Assembly: GCF_030813055.1 (NCBI RefSeq)
Contig: NZ_JAUSTW010000003.1
Span: 620,001-684,000, forward strand
Direction of reading: 5' to 3'
Source of the DNA: Neobacillus ginsengisoli
GTDB taxonomy: Bacteria; Bacillota; Bacilli; Bacillales_B; DSM-18226
DNA length: 64,000 bases
Below the pieces are notes generated by a model. That model was given only the letters and a program-made list of their open reading frames with translations, had not been told where the DNA came from and did not search any database. Each line of letters begins with the position of its first letter. Within the stretch, counting starts at the first letter, position 1. Shown here one piece after another: positions 41,511-50,022 of the stretch. Both the position numbers and the translations under genes were made by a program.

Positions 41511-42332
41511 TTATATAAATCGGCTTATTAAGATCAATGCCCCCACTACCCAACAATAAATGGCAAATGGCATCATCGCATTAATTTCTTTTGTCTTAAA
41601 CCATTTCATCAGAATCCAAACACTTATATAGGCGAACACCCCAGCAAGTACACCACCAAAGAGGGACATTGGAAGCAATCCATGTGTTCCGCTCTTTGCC
41701 AACTTCGGAACTTCCAAGATACTTGCACCTAAAATGATTGGAGTAGCTAATAACATTGACATTTTTGCTGATGCCTCATGCTTTAGTCCCATCCAAAATC
41801 CGGCTGTCATGCTGGAGCCTGAGCGAGAGAATCCAGGTATTAATGCTAATGATTGAAATAAACCAATTACAACCGCTTGTCCATAGCTAAGGTCCTTGAT
41901 TTCTTTTGTTCCACGAGATTGCATTTTTTCTCCAAAGTAGAGAAAAAATCCGTTTACGATTAAAAAGATCGATGCGCTTGTTACGCTACTGAATATCATT
42001 GTTAATTTTTTTTCAAAAATAACACCGATAAGAGCTGCTGGCAATGTTGCTACAATTAACAGAAGTAAAACCTTCCTATTCATTTTAGCATCACCACTAA
42101 AAATAGAGCGAATTAGATCAATCCAATCTCTCCAAAAGAACACCAACAGTGCTACGGCAGTTCCTAAATGAAGCATAACTACATATGGCAGAAAATGCTC
42201 TTTTAAAAACACCGGACTCAAGTTCCAATGAAATACATACGGTGTTAGTACGCCATGTGCAACACTGCTAATAGGGAAAAGCTCTGTTATACCTTGAATA
42301 ATAGCAAACACAATTGTTTTAATAATATCCAC
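41511..42332 (-). CDS. uppP: Undecaprenyl-diphosphate phosphatase, BacA/UppP family
   Basis: This 273-aa membrane enzyme recycles the peptidoglycan lipid carrier by removing one phosphate from undecaprenyl diphosphate, and overproduction gives bacitracin resistance. It has the (E/Q)xxxE motif as QGITE with the conserved Ser-His region ISSVAHG, and the second motif PGFSRSGSS with catalytic Ser and Arg. SVAHG replaces the usual STGHL, so this is a divergent paralogue. Eight helices are predicted. GTG start. Confidence 0.9.
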   Translation of the reverse strand: MDIIKTIVFAIIQGITELFPISSVAHGVLTPYVFHWNLSPVFLKEHFLPYVVMLHLGTAVALLVFFWRDWIDLIRSIFSGDAKMNRKVLLLLIVATLPAALIGVIFEKKLTMIFSSVTSASIFLIVNGFFLYFGEKMQSRGTKEIKDLSYGQAVVIGLFQSLALIPGFSRSGSSMTAGFWMGLKHEASAKMSMLLATPIILGASILEVPKLAKSGTHGLLPMSLFGGVLAGVFAYISVWILMKWFKTKEINAMMPFAIYCWVVGALILISRFI

Positions 42333-42570
42333 AGTTGATACCAGCCTTCTTTGTAATTTTGTAACTACTTCATTATAGCAATTTGTGATAAATAATAAAG
42401 AATACGAGGGATATTATTAACACTAACTTTACAATTGATATGGAGTATGACAATGGAATAAAACAATATTCGCCTACTGCGCAATAAACATTACTTGTTC
42501 AACTCCCGTTGGCTGAATAAGAAAAAAAGCTACTTATTTCGGCAGCATGTTCTTTTAGCAGAACATCTAT

Positions 42571-43017
42571 TTACTTAATGTTATAGGATTGTTCCAAATG
42601 AAGTAAAGATTGTTCGACTTTATAAAGACCCTTATAGTCTTGATTAGCTATTGCAGTTTTAGTATCAATTAAATCTTTTTGTAAAGAGTCTATTATTTCT
42701 TTTGAAGCATTTAACTTTTTAGCAAGATTGACTGCACCATCTTCATACAATACAACTGTATCAAGATTCCCTTTATTTTTAGTAAAATCTATTGTTTTTA
42801 CTTTCCCTTTTTTCAAAACTCCATTTAAGAAGATATGAGTATTATGAATTGCTTGACCCAAAGTGCCATTTCCAGTAATTGGTTCCCCCTTAATGTTTTG
42901 CACAACAGGAGAAACTGATTTGTTAACAGATTCTTTGGACACCTGATCGTGAACTTTAATCCAAGTTAATCCTCCAACGATTGCTAAGATTAAGATTCCA
43001 ATAGAAATTTTTTCCAT
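42571..43017 (-). CDS. Exported or membrane-anchored hypothetical protein
   Basis: This 148-aa protein has an amino-terminal hydrophobic segment (residues 5-20, ISIGILILAIVGGLTW) acting as a signal anchor. A charged helical domain faces outward, with ANQDYKGLYKVEQSLLHLEQ at the end. No Cys lipobox was seen. A good TAGGAGG site precedes the ATG. No family recognised. Confidence 0.65.
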   Translation of the reverse strand: MEKISIGILILAIVGGLTWIKVHDQVSKESVNKSVSPVVQNIKGEPITGNGTLGQAIHNTHIFLNGVLKKGKVKTIDFTKNKGNLDTVVLYEDGAVNLAKKLNASKEIIDSLQKDLIDTKTAIANQDYKGLYKVEQSLLHLEQSYNIK

Positions 43018-43410
43018 ACTTACCTCCTATTTTAAATCTCTTTAGACTATTATCCACTTACATAGAACAAATTTAGTAAATATAGAATTCCTTGATGCTT
43101 GCCACACGATTAACAAAAATAGTATGCCATTTATGATATAATTATTTTATCATAATTTTCCATTTATTTAATGATTTATAATCGCTAATTTATTAAAGAA
43201 TGTAAGTCAGCTGAAAGGATAACCATTGAAGATGTAGTAAAAGATATTATCGAAAAAGAGAAAAATTAAACATTAAATGAAAGGCATTCTTTCCAGGAAT
43301 GTCTTTTTTTGTGCTATCAGACCTTTTAATAAACTAACTCTTCTTAAGCACCTGCCCGTTGCTTGAAGAATAAAAAAGCATTACCGTTGTTCCAGTAATG
43401 CACCCTTAAC
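43018..43410. other. Gene-free stretch with a short coding remnant and terminator
   Basis: A plus-strand remnant (about 43203-43269) reads KSAERITIEDVVKDIIEKEK and then stops; the pattern is reminiscent of the end of CBS-domain proteins, but it is too short to assign. It is followed by a terminator-like stem AAGGCATTC/GAATGTCTT with TTTTTTT (43281-43307). This appears to be the tail of a lost gene. Confidence 0.4.
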
Positions 43411-43869
43411 TTAACTTTTTTCAATCTTACAAATCCACTTATAATAATTCAGTAAAATAACTAACAAAACAGGGTCAGCAATAATAGAATACTCCAATTT
43501 CCACCACCCATAATGGAAGTACCCCCAAGGTTTTGGAAGTAATGCTATTACTTCATAGATCAGCATAAATCCTATCCAATAAATATAATAAAGAATTCTT
43601 TGTAATAATGGAGAGTTAAAAGGATACCAGTTCAAAAACATCATATTTACAGGTGGTAAAAGCATTGTAAGGGTAGGTAAAGCTTCCCAATCAACAGCTT
43701 GTGTAAAGTACCAATAACCGTGGTATTTTTGGTCAATAAATAAATCAGCAAAAATCTGTAAAGAAACGGTGAACGACCAAATATGAATAATCTGATTTTT
43801 AGTAAGTCGCTTGTTAGTTATAAAAGCTATTAAATTAAAAAGAATAACAGCAATAATAAGTCCAATCAT
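43411..43869 (-). CDS. CBO0543-family membrane protein
   Basis: This 152-aa protein has four or five membrane helices. The end PWGYFHYGWWKLEYSIIADP and YYKWICKIEK is characteristic of the CBO0543-type proteins common in Bacillus and Clostridium. Their function is not known. AAAAGGAC lies upstream of the ATG. Single gene. Confidence 0.8.
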   Translation of the reverse strand: MIGLIIAVILFNLIAFITNKRLTKNQIIHIWSFTVSLQIFADLFIDQKYHGYWYFTQAVDWEALPTLTMLLPPVNMMFLNWYPFNSPLLQRILYYIYWIGFMLIYEVIALLPKPWGYFHYGWWKLEYSIIADPVLLVILLNYYKWICKIEKS

Positions 43870-44002
43870 AAAAAATGTCCTTTTTTAACTTATTTTCTCT
43901 TATCATTGTTCAATTATTCTGCTTACGATAGCACAATAAATAAAGTAGGGAAACCTCTTTCGAGGATTCCCCCTTTAAGGACAATCCTTCACAAATTTTT
44001 TT

Positions 44003-44089
44003 CTATTTATTAATTAATTCAGTACCATAATCCTCCTGCTTGATTGCAAGATCACACTTCTTAATAAACGCTTTTAATTCGTGTTCCAT
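44003..44089 (-). pseudogene. Truncated SnoaL/DUF4440-like gene start
   Basis: A 28-codon ORF with a strong GGAGG site reads MEHELKAFIKKCDLAIKQED followed by YGTELINK and a stop. The start resembles nuclear-transport-factor-2-like (DUF4440) proteins, which continue after '...AIKQEDYDTLM'. The rest is absent, so this is a decayed gene with an intact translation start, or a genuine micro-protein. Confidence 0.5.
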
Positions 44090-44246
44090 AATAGCCTCCA
44101 TAGTAAATTTTCACTTTATTAATACGTGTTAAAAAACTCCGTTAAGACAAAAAGTTCAATAAAATAAGTCTGTTGACTTAACTAAAGTCAATGAAAGGTC
44201 TTAATCCAGCTATTACAATGAAATAAAAAACAAAGGAGATTATTTT

Positions 44247-44597
44247 ATGACTAATGTTGGATATAACCGAACATCCGAGCGAAAATATGCATTATCTGCT
44301 GGCACAGCACTTATGGTCATGACCCTTGCTGCATTGTTTTCCTATGGACTTGTTCTTGGAAGGCTTGTAGTTGAAGGAGATGCCAGCGCCACATTTCATA
44401 ACATCAAGTCATCAATTGCACTTTTTAATGCCGGGATTATGGGTTGGCTTATCATCCTAATATGTGACATTGTGGTCGCATGGAGTTTCTATATATTCCT
44501 GAAGCCACTAAATAAACTAAATGATGCTCTTACCACTAATCATGTTTTATTGCCAAGATACGTTTTCTCAAAATTCCATAAAATATTCTGTAGTTAA
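44247..44597 (+). pseudogene. DUF4386-family membrane protein, truncated
   Basis: The first 95 residues match the amino-terminal half of DUF4386 proteins (SAGTALMVMTLAALFSYGLV, VEGDASATFHNIKSS, MGWLIILICDIVVAWSFYIF and LKPLNKLNDAL). The full family is about 220-230 aa with further helices. Here the frame breaks after LKPLNK and runs out at 116 codons with an unrelated tail. The AAAGGAGA site and promoter region look intact, so a short product could still be made. Confidence 0.75.
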
Positions 44598-44989
44598 ATT
44601 CCGAACCATTTTCCTCTACCATCATTTCTAGGGCGGTTAGTAATAGAATTAAAATTTCTATATTTGTATGTTCTTATTTCAAATTCTTTTTCATAAATTA
44701 ATGTAGAGTACTCCTTTTAATCCAAAAAAAACCTCCCGCTTTTAACTTGTTGTTGGACATTTTCATTCAATTTGAAGCGTCAATCTGACGCTTTTTTTTG
44801 TTTCTTTATAACCCCCTATTTTTCCATTTCAATAACTCTTTGAAGAAATAAATAAGAGGCACGAGAAGGGATTGAGTCTGCAAAGGCAAAACTTATTAAG
44901 TTGTCGATCAATGTTTTAGTCTTTGCTGCTAACTTTCGACAATATTTTCGAACAAAAAAAGCACCTACGATTAAGTAGATGCTAAGTTA
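44598..44989. other. Gene-free stretch with two terminators
   Basis: AAGCGTCA/TGACGCTT followed by TTTTTTTT (44775-44800) ends plus-strand transcription. AGCATCTAC/GTAGGTGCT (44960-44983) followed on the minus strand by TTTTTTT ends the CBS-protein gene. The rest shows nothing. Confidence 0.75.
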
Positions 44990-45412
44990 TTAGTGAAGTT
45001 GTTCAGAAATATGACTTAATGCTTCTCCTGCTTCGTTAACATGAATGTTTACTGTTGCAAGATCACCAATAGCACAAATTCCTAGCATTTCCCCATTTTC
45101 AACAACAGGAATACGTCGAATTTGATGTTCGGACATTATACGAGCACATTCATGTACATCTGTATCAGGCGCGCATGTGATGACATCCCTTGTCATACTA
45201 TCATGGCAATGAACGGACTTACAATCCTTTTCTTCAGCTACACAATTTATTACAATATCACGATCCGTAATCATACCAACAACTTTTTTACCTTCACACA
45301 CAGGAACAGACCCGCAGTTAATATCACGCATAATTTTAGCCGCTGCTGTCACAGGTTCATGTGGTGAACACACCTTAACATCTTTTGTCATAATATCGCG
45401 TAAAGTAGTCAT
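44990..45412 (-). CDS. CBS-domain protein (YhcV-like)
   Basis: This 140-aa protein consists of a tandem CBS pair (about 5-60 and 71-125) with the repeated DIMTKDV/DSMTRDV starts and GMITDRDIV. CBS pairs bind adenine nucleotides and act as sensors. It closely resembles B. subtilis YhcV, whose role is unclear. GAGGAGG precedes the ATG. It lies downstream of the KimA-like gene, but hairpins in 45536-45777 separate them. Confidence 0.9.
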   Translation of the reverse strand: MTTLRDIMTKDVKVCSPHEPVTAAAKIMRDINCGSVPVCEGKKVVGMITDRDIVINCVAEEKDCKSVHCHDSMTRDVITCAPDTDVHECARIMSEHQIRRIPVVENGEMLGICAIGDLATVNIHVNEAGEALSHISEQLH

Positions 45413-45783
45413 TTTTTCTTCCTCCTCTTGATTAATTAGCCTTAGTATTTTGCCTTTTTTTTTCGTTATTATTAAAATTCTTTATATACTTGAATAAGAA
45501 AAAGTAATCCTCAAATTCGAGGAAATTGATTCAAAAAAAATGGCTAGGAGTTTTCCTCCAAGCCATTTTTGAATTTATATCTATTTTTCATTAAAGCAAT
45601 CGTTAATTGAAGAAGAAAAAAGGCTTTACACCTCTTTGAATCGAAACACCTTAAAAGCACCAGTTTAATTTTTTTTGCTGCTTAAATTCTTGCACACGTT
45701 AACGAAATAACCCGTTTAGCCCTATAAACAACTCATTTTCCATTTAAAAGGCATGGGAAATATTTTTCCATGCCTTTAAACTG
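45413..45783. other. Intergenic region with hairpins
   Basis: It contains a hairpin AAAAATGGCT...AGCCATTTTT (45538-45571) and a second stem AAAGGCATGG/CCATGCCTTT (45747-45777) directly after the KimA-like stop codon. Both probably stop minus-strand transcription. No ORF was supported. Confidence 0.55.
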
Positions 45784-47694
45784 CTAATTCTTTAAATGAT
45801 AAGGTACTGTTGTAATAACAACATCTCGATGCCTCAGTAACCATAGTCGAAGTAATAGAGCGGTTTGATTATGCAATATGTTATGCCACCACTTATGAGG
45901 AATAAATTGAGGGATGACAATATGAATTTGTGATTTAAACTGTTCCTTTTCTTCGATCAAATGTATTAATCTTGATAAAGGTTCTAAAACGGAACGATAT
46001 TTACTCTTCAAGGTAACCAATCTGCAAGGGTTTCCCCATTCTTCCCATTTAGCTTCCATCTTTTTCATTGAGTCATCATCAAAGCCTACGTATAGGGCTA
46101 ATAAATTTTCCTGACAAATACTGGTTGCAAATGATAATGTGTTTTGGACCACACGATGTACGCCTGAAACAAGAACAATCGTGATAACCCTGTTCGCTTC
46201 AGGGCGCATGGTTTTCAGATCAATCTTTAACTCTTTTGCTACGTCACGATAATGATGCTGGATTGCCAATGAAAATAAAATAAGTACTGGTATTACGATT
46301 AAAACAATCCACGCACCACTTGTAAATTTCGTAACTGCAAAAATTAGAGCAACAATAGTGGTTATGATTGCGCCAATCGTATTAATCGTTAATTTTGTTT
46401 TCCAATGTGGTCCTTTTACACGCTTCCATCGTCTCATTAAACCAAATTGGGCAACTGTAAAGGACATGAAAACACCGATTGCATATAAGGGAATTAAAGC
46501 ATTTGTATGAGCTTGGAATGCGATAATCAATAAACTGGCTGTAGCTGCAAGCACGATAATTCCATTAGAGTATCCTAAACGATCTCCTCTGTTTGTTAGT
46601 CCACGCGGCAAGAATCCATCAGCGGCTACGATGGCAGCTAATTGTGAAAAACCTGTAAACGTTGAATTGGCTGCAAGGATTAGCACGATAAAAGTAAACC
46701 AGATGATCAACTGATACATGATCCCATGTCCAAAATAATACTCTGTTAATTGAGATAGCATGGTATTATTAGGATTTGGACTAATGCCTCTAACATATAA
46801 ATGATAAGCAAATCCTAAAAGGGTTATCGATGTGATAGTCCCTAATGCAATGTATGTTTTAATAGCATTTTTTTGTTGGGGCTTTCTAAAAATAGGAACT
46901 GCATTTGAGATTGTTTCGATTCCCGTTAAAGCAGAGCAAGCAGAACTGAATGCTTTTAATATAAGTAAAATGGTTAACCCTTTAGGAACCGACCCAAATG
47001 GAGGCGTGCTTGGTTGAACAAAACCATGTTTGACCTCGTTAAAAAGCCCTGTAAAAACTAGTATCATCATACACGCCGCAAATCCGATTGTAGGCCACGC
47101 AAAAATTTTCGCTGATTCGGCAATTCCCCTAAGATTCACCATTAATAAGATAAAGACACAAAGAATAGCCAGAACCGTTTCATATGGAGCGACAATTGGG
47201 TAAGCCGAAACAATAGCCTCTAATGCTGCAGATACAGAAACGGCTACTGTTAAGATATAATCTACAAGTAATGAACCCGAAGCAATTAAAGATACCCAAC
47301 GTTGTTTAAAGTTATCCTTTGCAATGGCATATGCCCCGCCCCCATTTGGATAGGCCAAGATGCCCATGATATACGAAATGATGAGGATGAACAATAAAAC
47401 AACAGTAGAAATCGTAATAGGGATGATATACCACTTTGCTTCATTCCCTAACTTAACGAGTTCTGTTATTCCCGACTCAGGCCCATATGCAACTGATGAA
47501 TATAGATCAGCAGAAAGGATAGGCAGAGCAATATACCAAATTAATTTATTGTGCTGAGCATGCAATTCTGCCGTTCTCATTGGCCTTCCAATTAATGCAC
47601 GTTTAACACTGCTAAAATTCGAAATCGAAAACCAAATTCCAACTAAGGCCAATATAGCAAAAAATAGTTCTATAAAATGAGATGGATGAGTCAC
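45784..47694 (-). CDS. kimA: KimA-family potassium importer (APC superfamily)
   Basis: This 636-aa protein aligns with B. subtilis KimA (YdaO), a high-affinity K+/H+ symporter, along its length. It has the APC core with about 12 helices (LSADLYSSVAYGPES, NGGGAYAIAKDN, LLVDYILTVAVSVSAA, AFSSACSALTGIETISNA) and a cytoplasmic domain ending FIPHKWWHNILHNQTALLLR. An extra helix at the amino terminus (residues 8-26) precedes the KimA core. c-di-AMP both represses kimA through the riboswitch and inhibits the protein in B. subtilis. Here the second gene of a c-di-AMP-riboswitch unit is the transporter. GTG start with GGAAGG upstream. Confidence 0.9.
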   Translation of the reverse strand: MTHPSHFIELFFAILALVGIWFSISNFSSVKRALIGRPMRTAELHAQHNKLIWYIALPILSADLYSSVAYGPESGITELVKLGNEAKWYIIPITISTVVLLFILIISYIMGILAYPNGGGAYAIAKDNFKQRWVSLIASGSLLVDYILTVAVSVSAALEAIVSAYPIVAPYETVLAILCVFILLMVNLRGIAESAKIFAWPTIGFAACMMILVFTGLFNEVKHGFVQPSTPPFGSVPKGLTILLILKAFSSACSALTGIETISNAVPIFRKPQQKNAIKTYIALGTITSITLLGFAYHLYVRGISPNPNNTMLSQLTEYYFGHGIMYQLIIWFTFIVLILAANSTFTGFSQLAAIVAADGFLPRGLTNRGDRLGYSNGIIVLAATASLLIIAFQAHTNALIPLYAIGVFMSFTVAQFGLMRRWKRVKGPHWKTKLTINTIGAIITTIVALIFAVTKFTSGAWIVLIVIPVLILFSLAIQHHYRDVAKELKIDLKTMRPEANRVITIVLVSGVHRVVQNTLSFATSICQENLLALYVGFDDDSMKKMEAKWEEWGNPCRLVTLKSKYRSVLEPLSRLIHLIEEKEQFKSQIHIVIPQFIPHKWWHNILHNQTALLLRLWLLRHRDVVITTVPYHLKN

Positions 47695-47793
47695 TTTACA
47701 AATTCCTTCCTATAATAAAAATGAAAATCGACTTTAACTAGTATTTGAAAAAACCTGAATAAATATCACAAGCAAACAAATTTGTAAGCATTT

Positions 47794-48372
47794 TTAAATA
47801 ATAAATTGTTTACAGAATTGGCTACCTATTATTCCAGGAATTAAATTTATGTTATGTTCTAAATTAACTAGGCTTAAAAACTCCTTAATATCCTCTTCAG
47901 TTTCGCAAACTTTTATATGCTCAATCCAAATGGAATACCGCTTTTTTTGTATACAAGTTACAGCCATAGGGAAATCATTGCATGATTTTAAAACATACCA
48001 TCCTTCGGTTAGTTCCTTCCAAGGCTTTTTCATAATTAAAAGAAAATGCAGTCTCCTCCTTATAGACCAATTTTTTTTATTTTGTTCCGTCCTTATAATT
48101 TGATAAATTTGGTCTATCTCATTTTTTTGAGATATCATTGGGGCAGAAAATCCTGCCTTTTGTATAGCACAATGAATTTCGTTCTCATGATCTGCAAACC
48201 AATAGCCCAAAATATATCTTCTGCCGTCTACTAATTTCCAAACTGCACCAAAGATTCTGTATTTCATAGTATGAATATCAAGGTATCCACTATTAAGCCC
48301 GAAATAAGTAGGTAAAGTGTTGTCTAAATAAACATATGTATGGCTTTTACCTAGGTTAGAGGGTTTACTCAT
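47794..48372 (-). CDS. Unknown protein between a c-di-AMP riboswitch and kimA
   Basis: This 192-aa soluble-looking protein has no signal peptide, membrane helix or known motif that I recognise. It is rich in aromatic and basic residues (VWKLVDGRRYILGYWFADHE, RRRLHFLLIMKKPWKELTEG). GGAGGACAAG precedes the ATG. It lies 100 bp upstream of the KimA-like gene on the same strand, and about 230 bp downstream of the riboswitch, so it is probably the first gene of a c-di-AMP-controlled operon. A link to potassium or osmotic homeostasis is only inferred from position. Confidence 0.65.
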   Translation of the reverse strand: MSKPSNLGKSHTYVYLDNTLPTYFGLNSGYLDIHTMKYRIFGAVWKLVDGRRYILGYWFADHENEIHCAIQKAGFSAPMISQKNEIDQIYQIIRTEQNKKNWSIRRRLHFLLIMKKPWKELTEGWYVLKSCNDFPMAVTCIQKKRYSIWIEHIKVCETEEDIKEFLSLVNLEHNINLIPGIIGSQFCKQFII

Positions 48373-48591
48373 CTTTACTTGTCCTCCAAAAAAACGTTTT
48401 GAACGATGGGTTATAATAAATAATTATTTTTTCCATTACGTATTTAATTAATCCGAGTAAACCCAAAAGTTAATTTTTATGTTGTTAGGCTATGATCAAC
48501 ACCCCCATATGCGTCTCGCCTTACAAATTCCCTTTGTAAAATGGGCATAATAAAAAGACCTACTTTTTTTATCAAGCCGCATTTTTGTGAA

Positions 48592-48752
48592 AAAACAAAA
48601 AAAGCCCCCTGATTTAGGCGGTCTCTAGACCTCCTTCGCTTTAGCCGACGAAGTTAGCTGACGGGTAGGATGGCGAAAGAGACTTCATCCCTTCTACTGC
48701 TGTAGAATTAACCCCAAAAAGTGGGTCCTCCGTTCCCTTACAGGATTAGGCA
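48592..48752 (-). promoter_or_regulatory. c-di-AMP riboswitch (ydaO/yuaA type) upstream of kimA unit
   Basis: On the minus strand it shows CCTAATCCTG, GGAGGACCCA, GGGGTTAATTC, AAGGGATGA, CTCTTTCGCCATCC and CTACCCGTCAGCTAACTTCG, then a GC-rich hairpin (CCGCCT/AGGGGG) followed by a run of seven T. These are the conserved ydaO blocks and a terminator. High c-di-AMP should stop transcription before the 192-aa gene and kimA. It is nearly identical in its core to the copy at 1-162. Confidence 0.93.
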
Positions 48753-49037
48753 TTATGAAATTGTTTCCTATGTTCAAGATATTACATTGAAGCAAATAAA
48801 CTGTAAAGGGCAATTTCGAAAAATATTAGCTGTGTTCAGCAAATCATTTTTTATTTTCAACAAAAATAAAAAGACAACATTGAAGTAGTCATTCATTGTC
48901 CTTATTGATGGAACTAAAGATTTACGCTTCTACCTTCATTTTATGTGTCCCAAGTACAACAATTTTTAAGCAGTTTTCTATTTTAAATAGTAACAATCTC
49001 TAAGAAAAGAGCCTTCAAAAAAAATGTAAACCGATAT
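48753..49037. other. Upstream region of the c-di-AMP riboswitch
   Basis: AT-rich, no gene. It should carry the riboswitch promoter on the minus strand. Confidence 0.4.
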
Positions 49038-49074
49038 GAAAAAGGATCCTAACATTGAGTTTGGATCCTTTTCT
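49038..49074. terminator. Terminator after the Crp/Fnr gene
   Basis: AAAAGGATCC/GGATCCTTTT stem with T-rich flanks on both strands; it faces the minus-strand regulator gene that ends at 49300. Confidence 0.75.
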
Positions 49075-49299
49075 TTTGGGACATCCGCTTCCAGCCGCCT
49101 CACGCTTTATCGAAACCTACAATCTAATTCTCATCATTTCAAAAACAGTCAGTCGGTGATTAGGCACTGGTATCCCTATGAAATAATAGACTTTACCATT
49201 CGCATTGTAGGAGGTTTATCCTTACTAATTGTATTTTAAAAATTTAATTAATTCAAAAAACTTTGTAAAGTGTTTTACAGAATTGAACCGGTTTCTCCG

Positions 49300-49956
49300 T
49301 TAAACTAAGTGTGGGGGTTGAAGACCGGGCATCGAATGAATGAGGTACTGTTTATTCATTTTACTGATTACACCTTTTTCCTGTAGCGAAAGCATTACGT
49401 TTGAAACACTTACTCTAGAGGCTCCCACCACTTGAGAAAGCTCTTGATGGGTAAACGGGATGGTGATTAACACTGTTTCTCCAGAACGTTGTCCGTAGGT
49501 TTCTGCAAGTTGGACCAAGACAAAGATGACGCGCTCTTCGATGCTGGAAAAACTCATTAATTGGGTCTGTATTAACAGTGCGTTTTGTTTTTGGCTGATT
49601 GATTGTAGGACGATTTCAAAAAGGCCGGGTGTTGTGCGGACAATATCTTGAAACAAGGTTTTGGGGATCCGAATAATTTCTAAATCTGTAGAAGCTGCGG
49701 CGCAATAAGCGTAGGAACCCATTGACCAAACATTGTCTTCGCCAATGATCGAATTGGACCCTACAACAAATAAATGCCTCTCTTCACCGGAAGGCGATAA
49801 TAAGTAGGCTCTTACCCGCCCTGAAAGAATCAAATACACATCTGTTAATGGCTGGTGTTGCAGAAATAGACTGGTGCCTTTCGGGTAAAACTTTATCGTT
49901 CCATTTTGTTTAAATCGTGCAGGATCCCAGATTCCCTTTTCTACCCATAAATTCAT
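49300..49956 (-). CDS. Crp/Fnr-family transcription regulator
   Basis: This 218-aa regulator has an amino-terminal cyclic-nucleotide-binding-type beta-roll (about 15-130; FYPKGTSLFLQHQ, YLILSGRVRAYLLS) and a carboxy-terminal winged helix (FTHQELSQVVGASRVSVSNV). No Fe-S cysteine cluster was seen, so it is not an Fnr oxygen sensor of the classic type. It is divergent from the aminotransferase-YitT-permease operon with only 66 bp between the starts, and so probably regulates it. Confidence 0.88.
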   Translation of the reverse strand: MNLWVEKGIWDPARFKQNGTIKFYPKGTSLFLQHQPLTDVYLILSGRVRAYLLSPSGEERHLFVVGSNSIIGEDNVWSMGSYAYCAAASTDLEIIRIPKTLFQDIVRTTPGLFEIVLQSISQKQNALLIQTQLMSFSSIEERVIFVLVQLAETYGQRSGETVLITIPFTHQELSQVVGASRVSVSNVMLSLQEKGVISKMNKQYLIHSMPGLQPPHLV

Positions 49957-50022
49957 CCTTACGCCCCCTTTTTAACACGATAGCAGAACAAAAACCTATA
50001 TGATCAGAAAGGAAGTAATAGT

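Noticed and set aside
43203..43269. Coding remnant KSAERITIEDVVKDIIE as a CBS-domain gene
   Set aside because: Only 22 codons without start; similarity to CBS or CorC ends is too short to name the gene.
49036..49239. 67-codon plus-strand frame
   Set aside because: Begins inside the GGATCC terminator stem, has no ribosome binding site and no recognisable pattern.
49957..50022. Possible Fnr box (TGTGA-N6-TCACA) between the Crp/Fnr gene and its divergent operon
   Set aside because: No such sequence is present in the 66-bp gap, so the regulator's site remains unknown.
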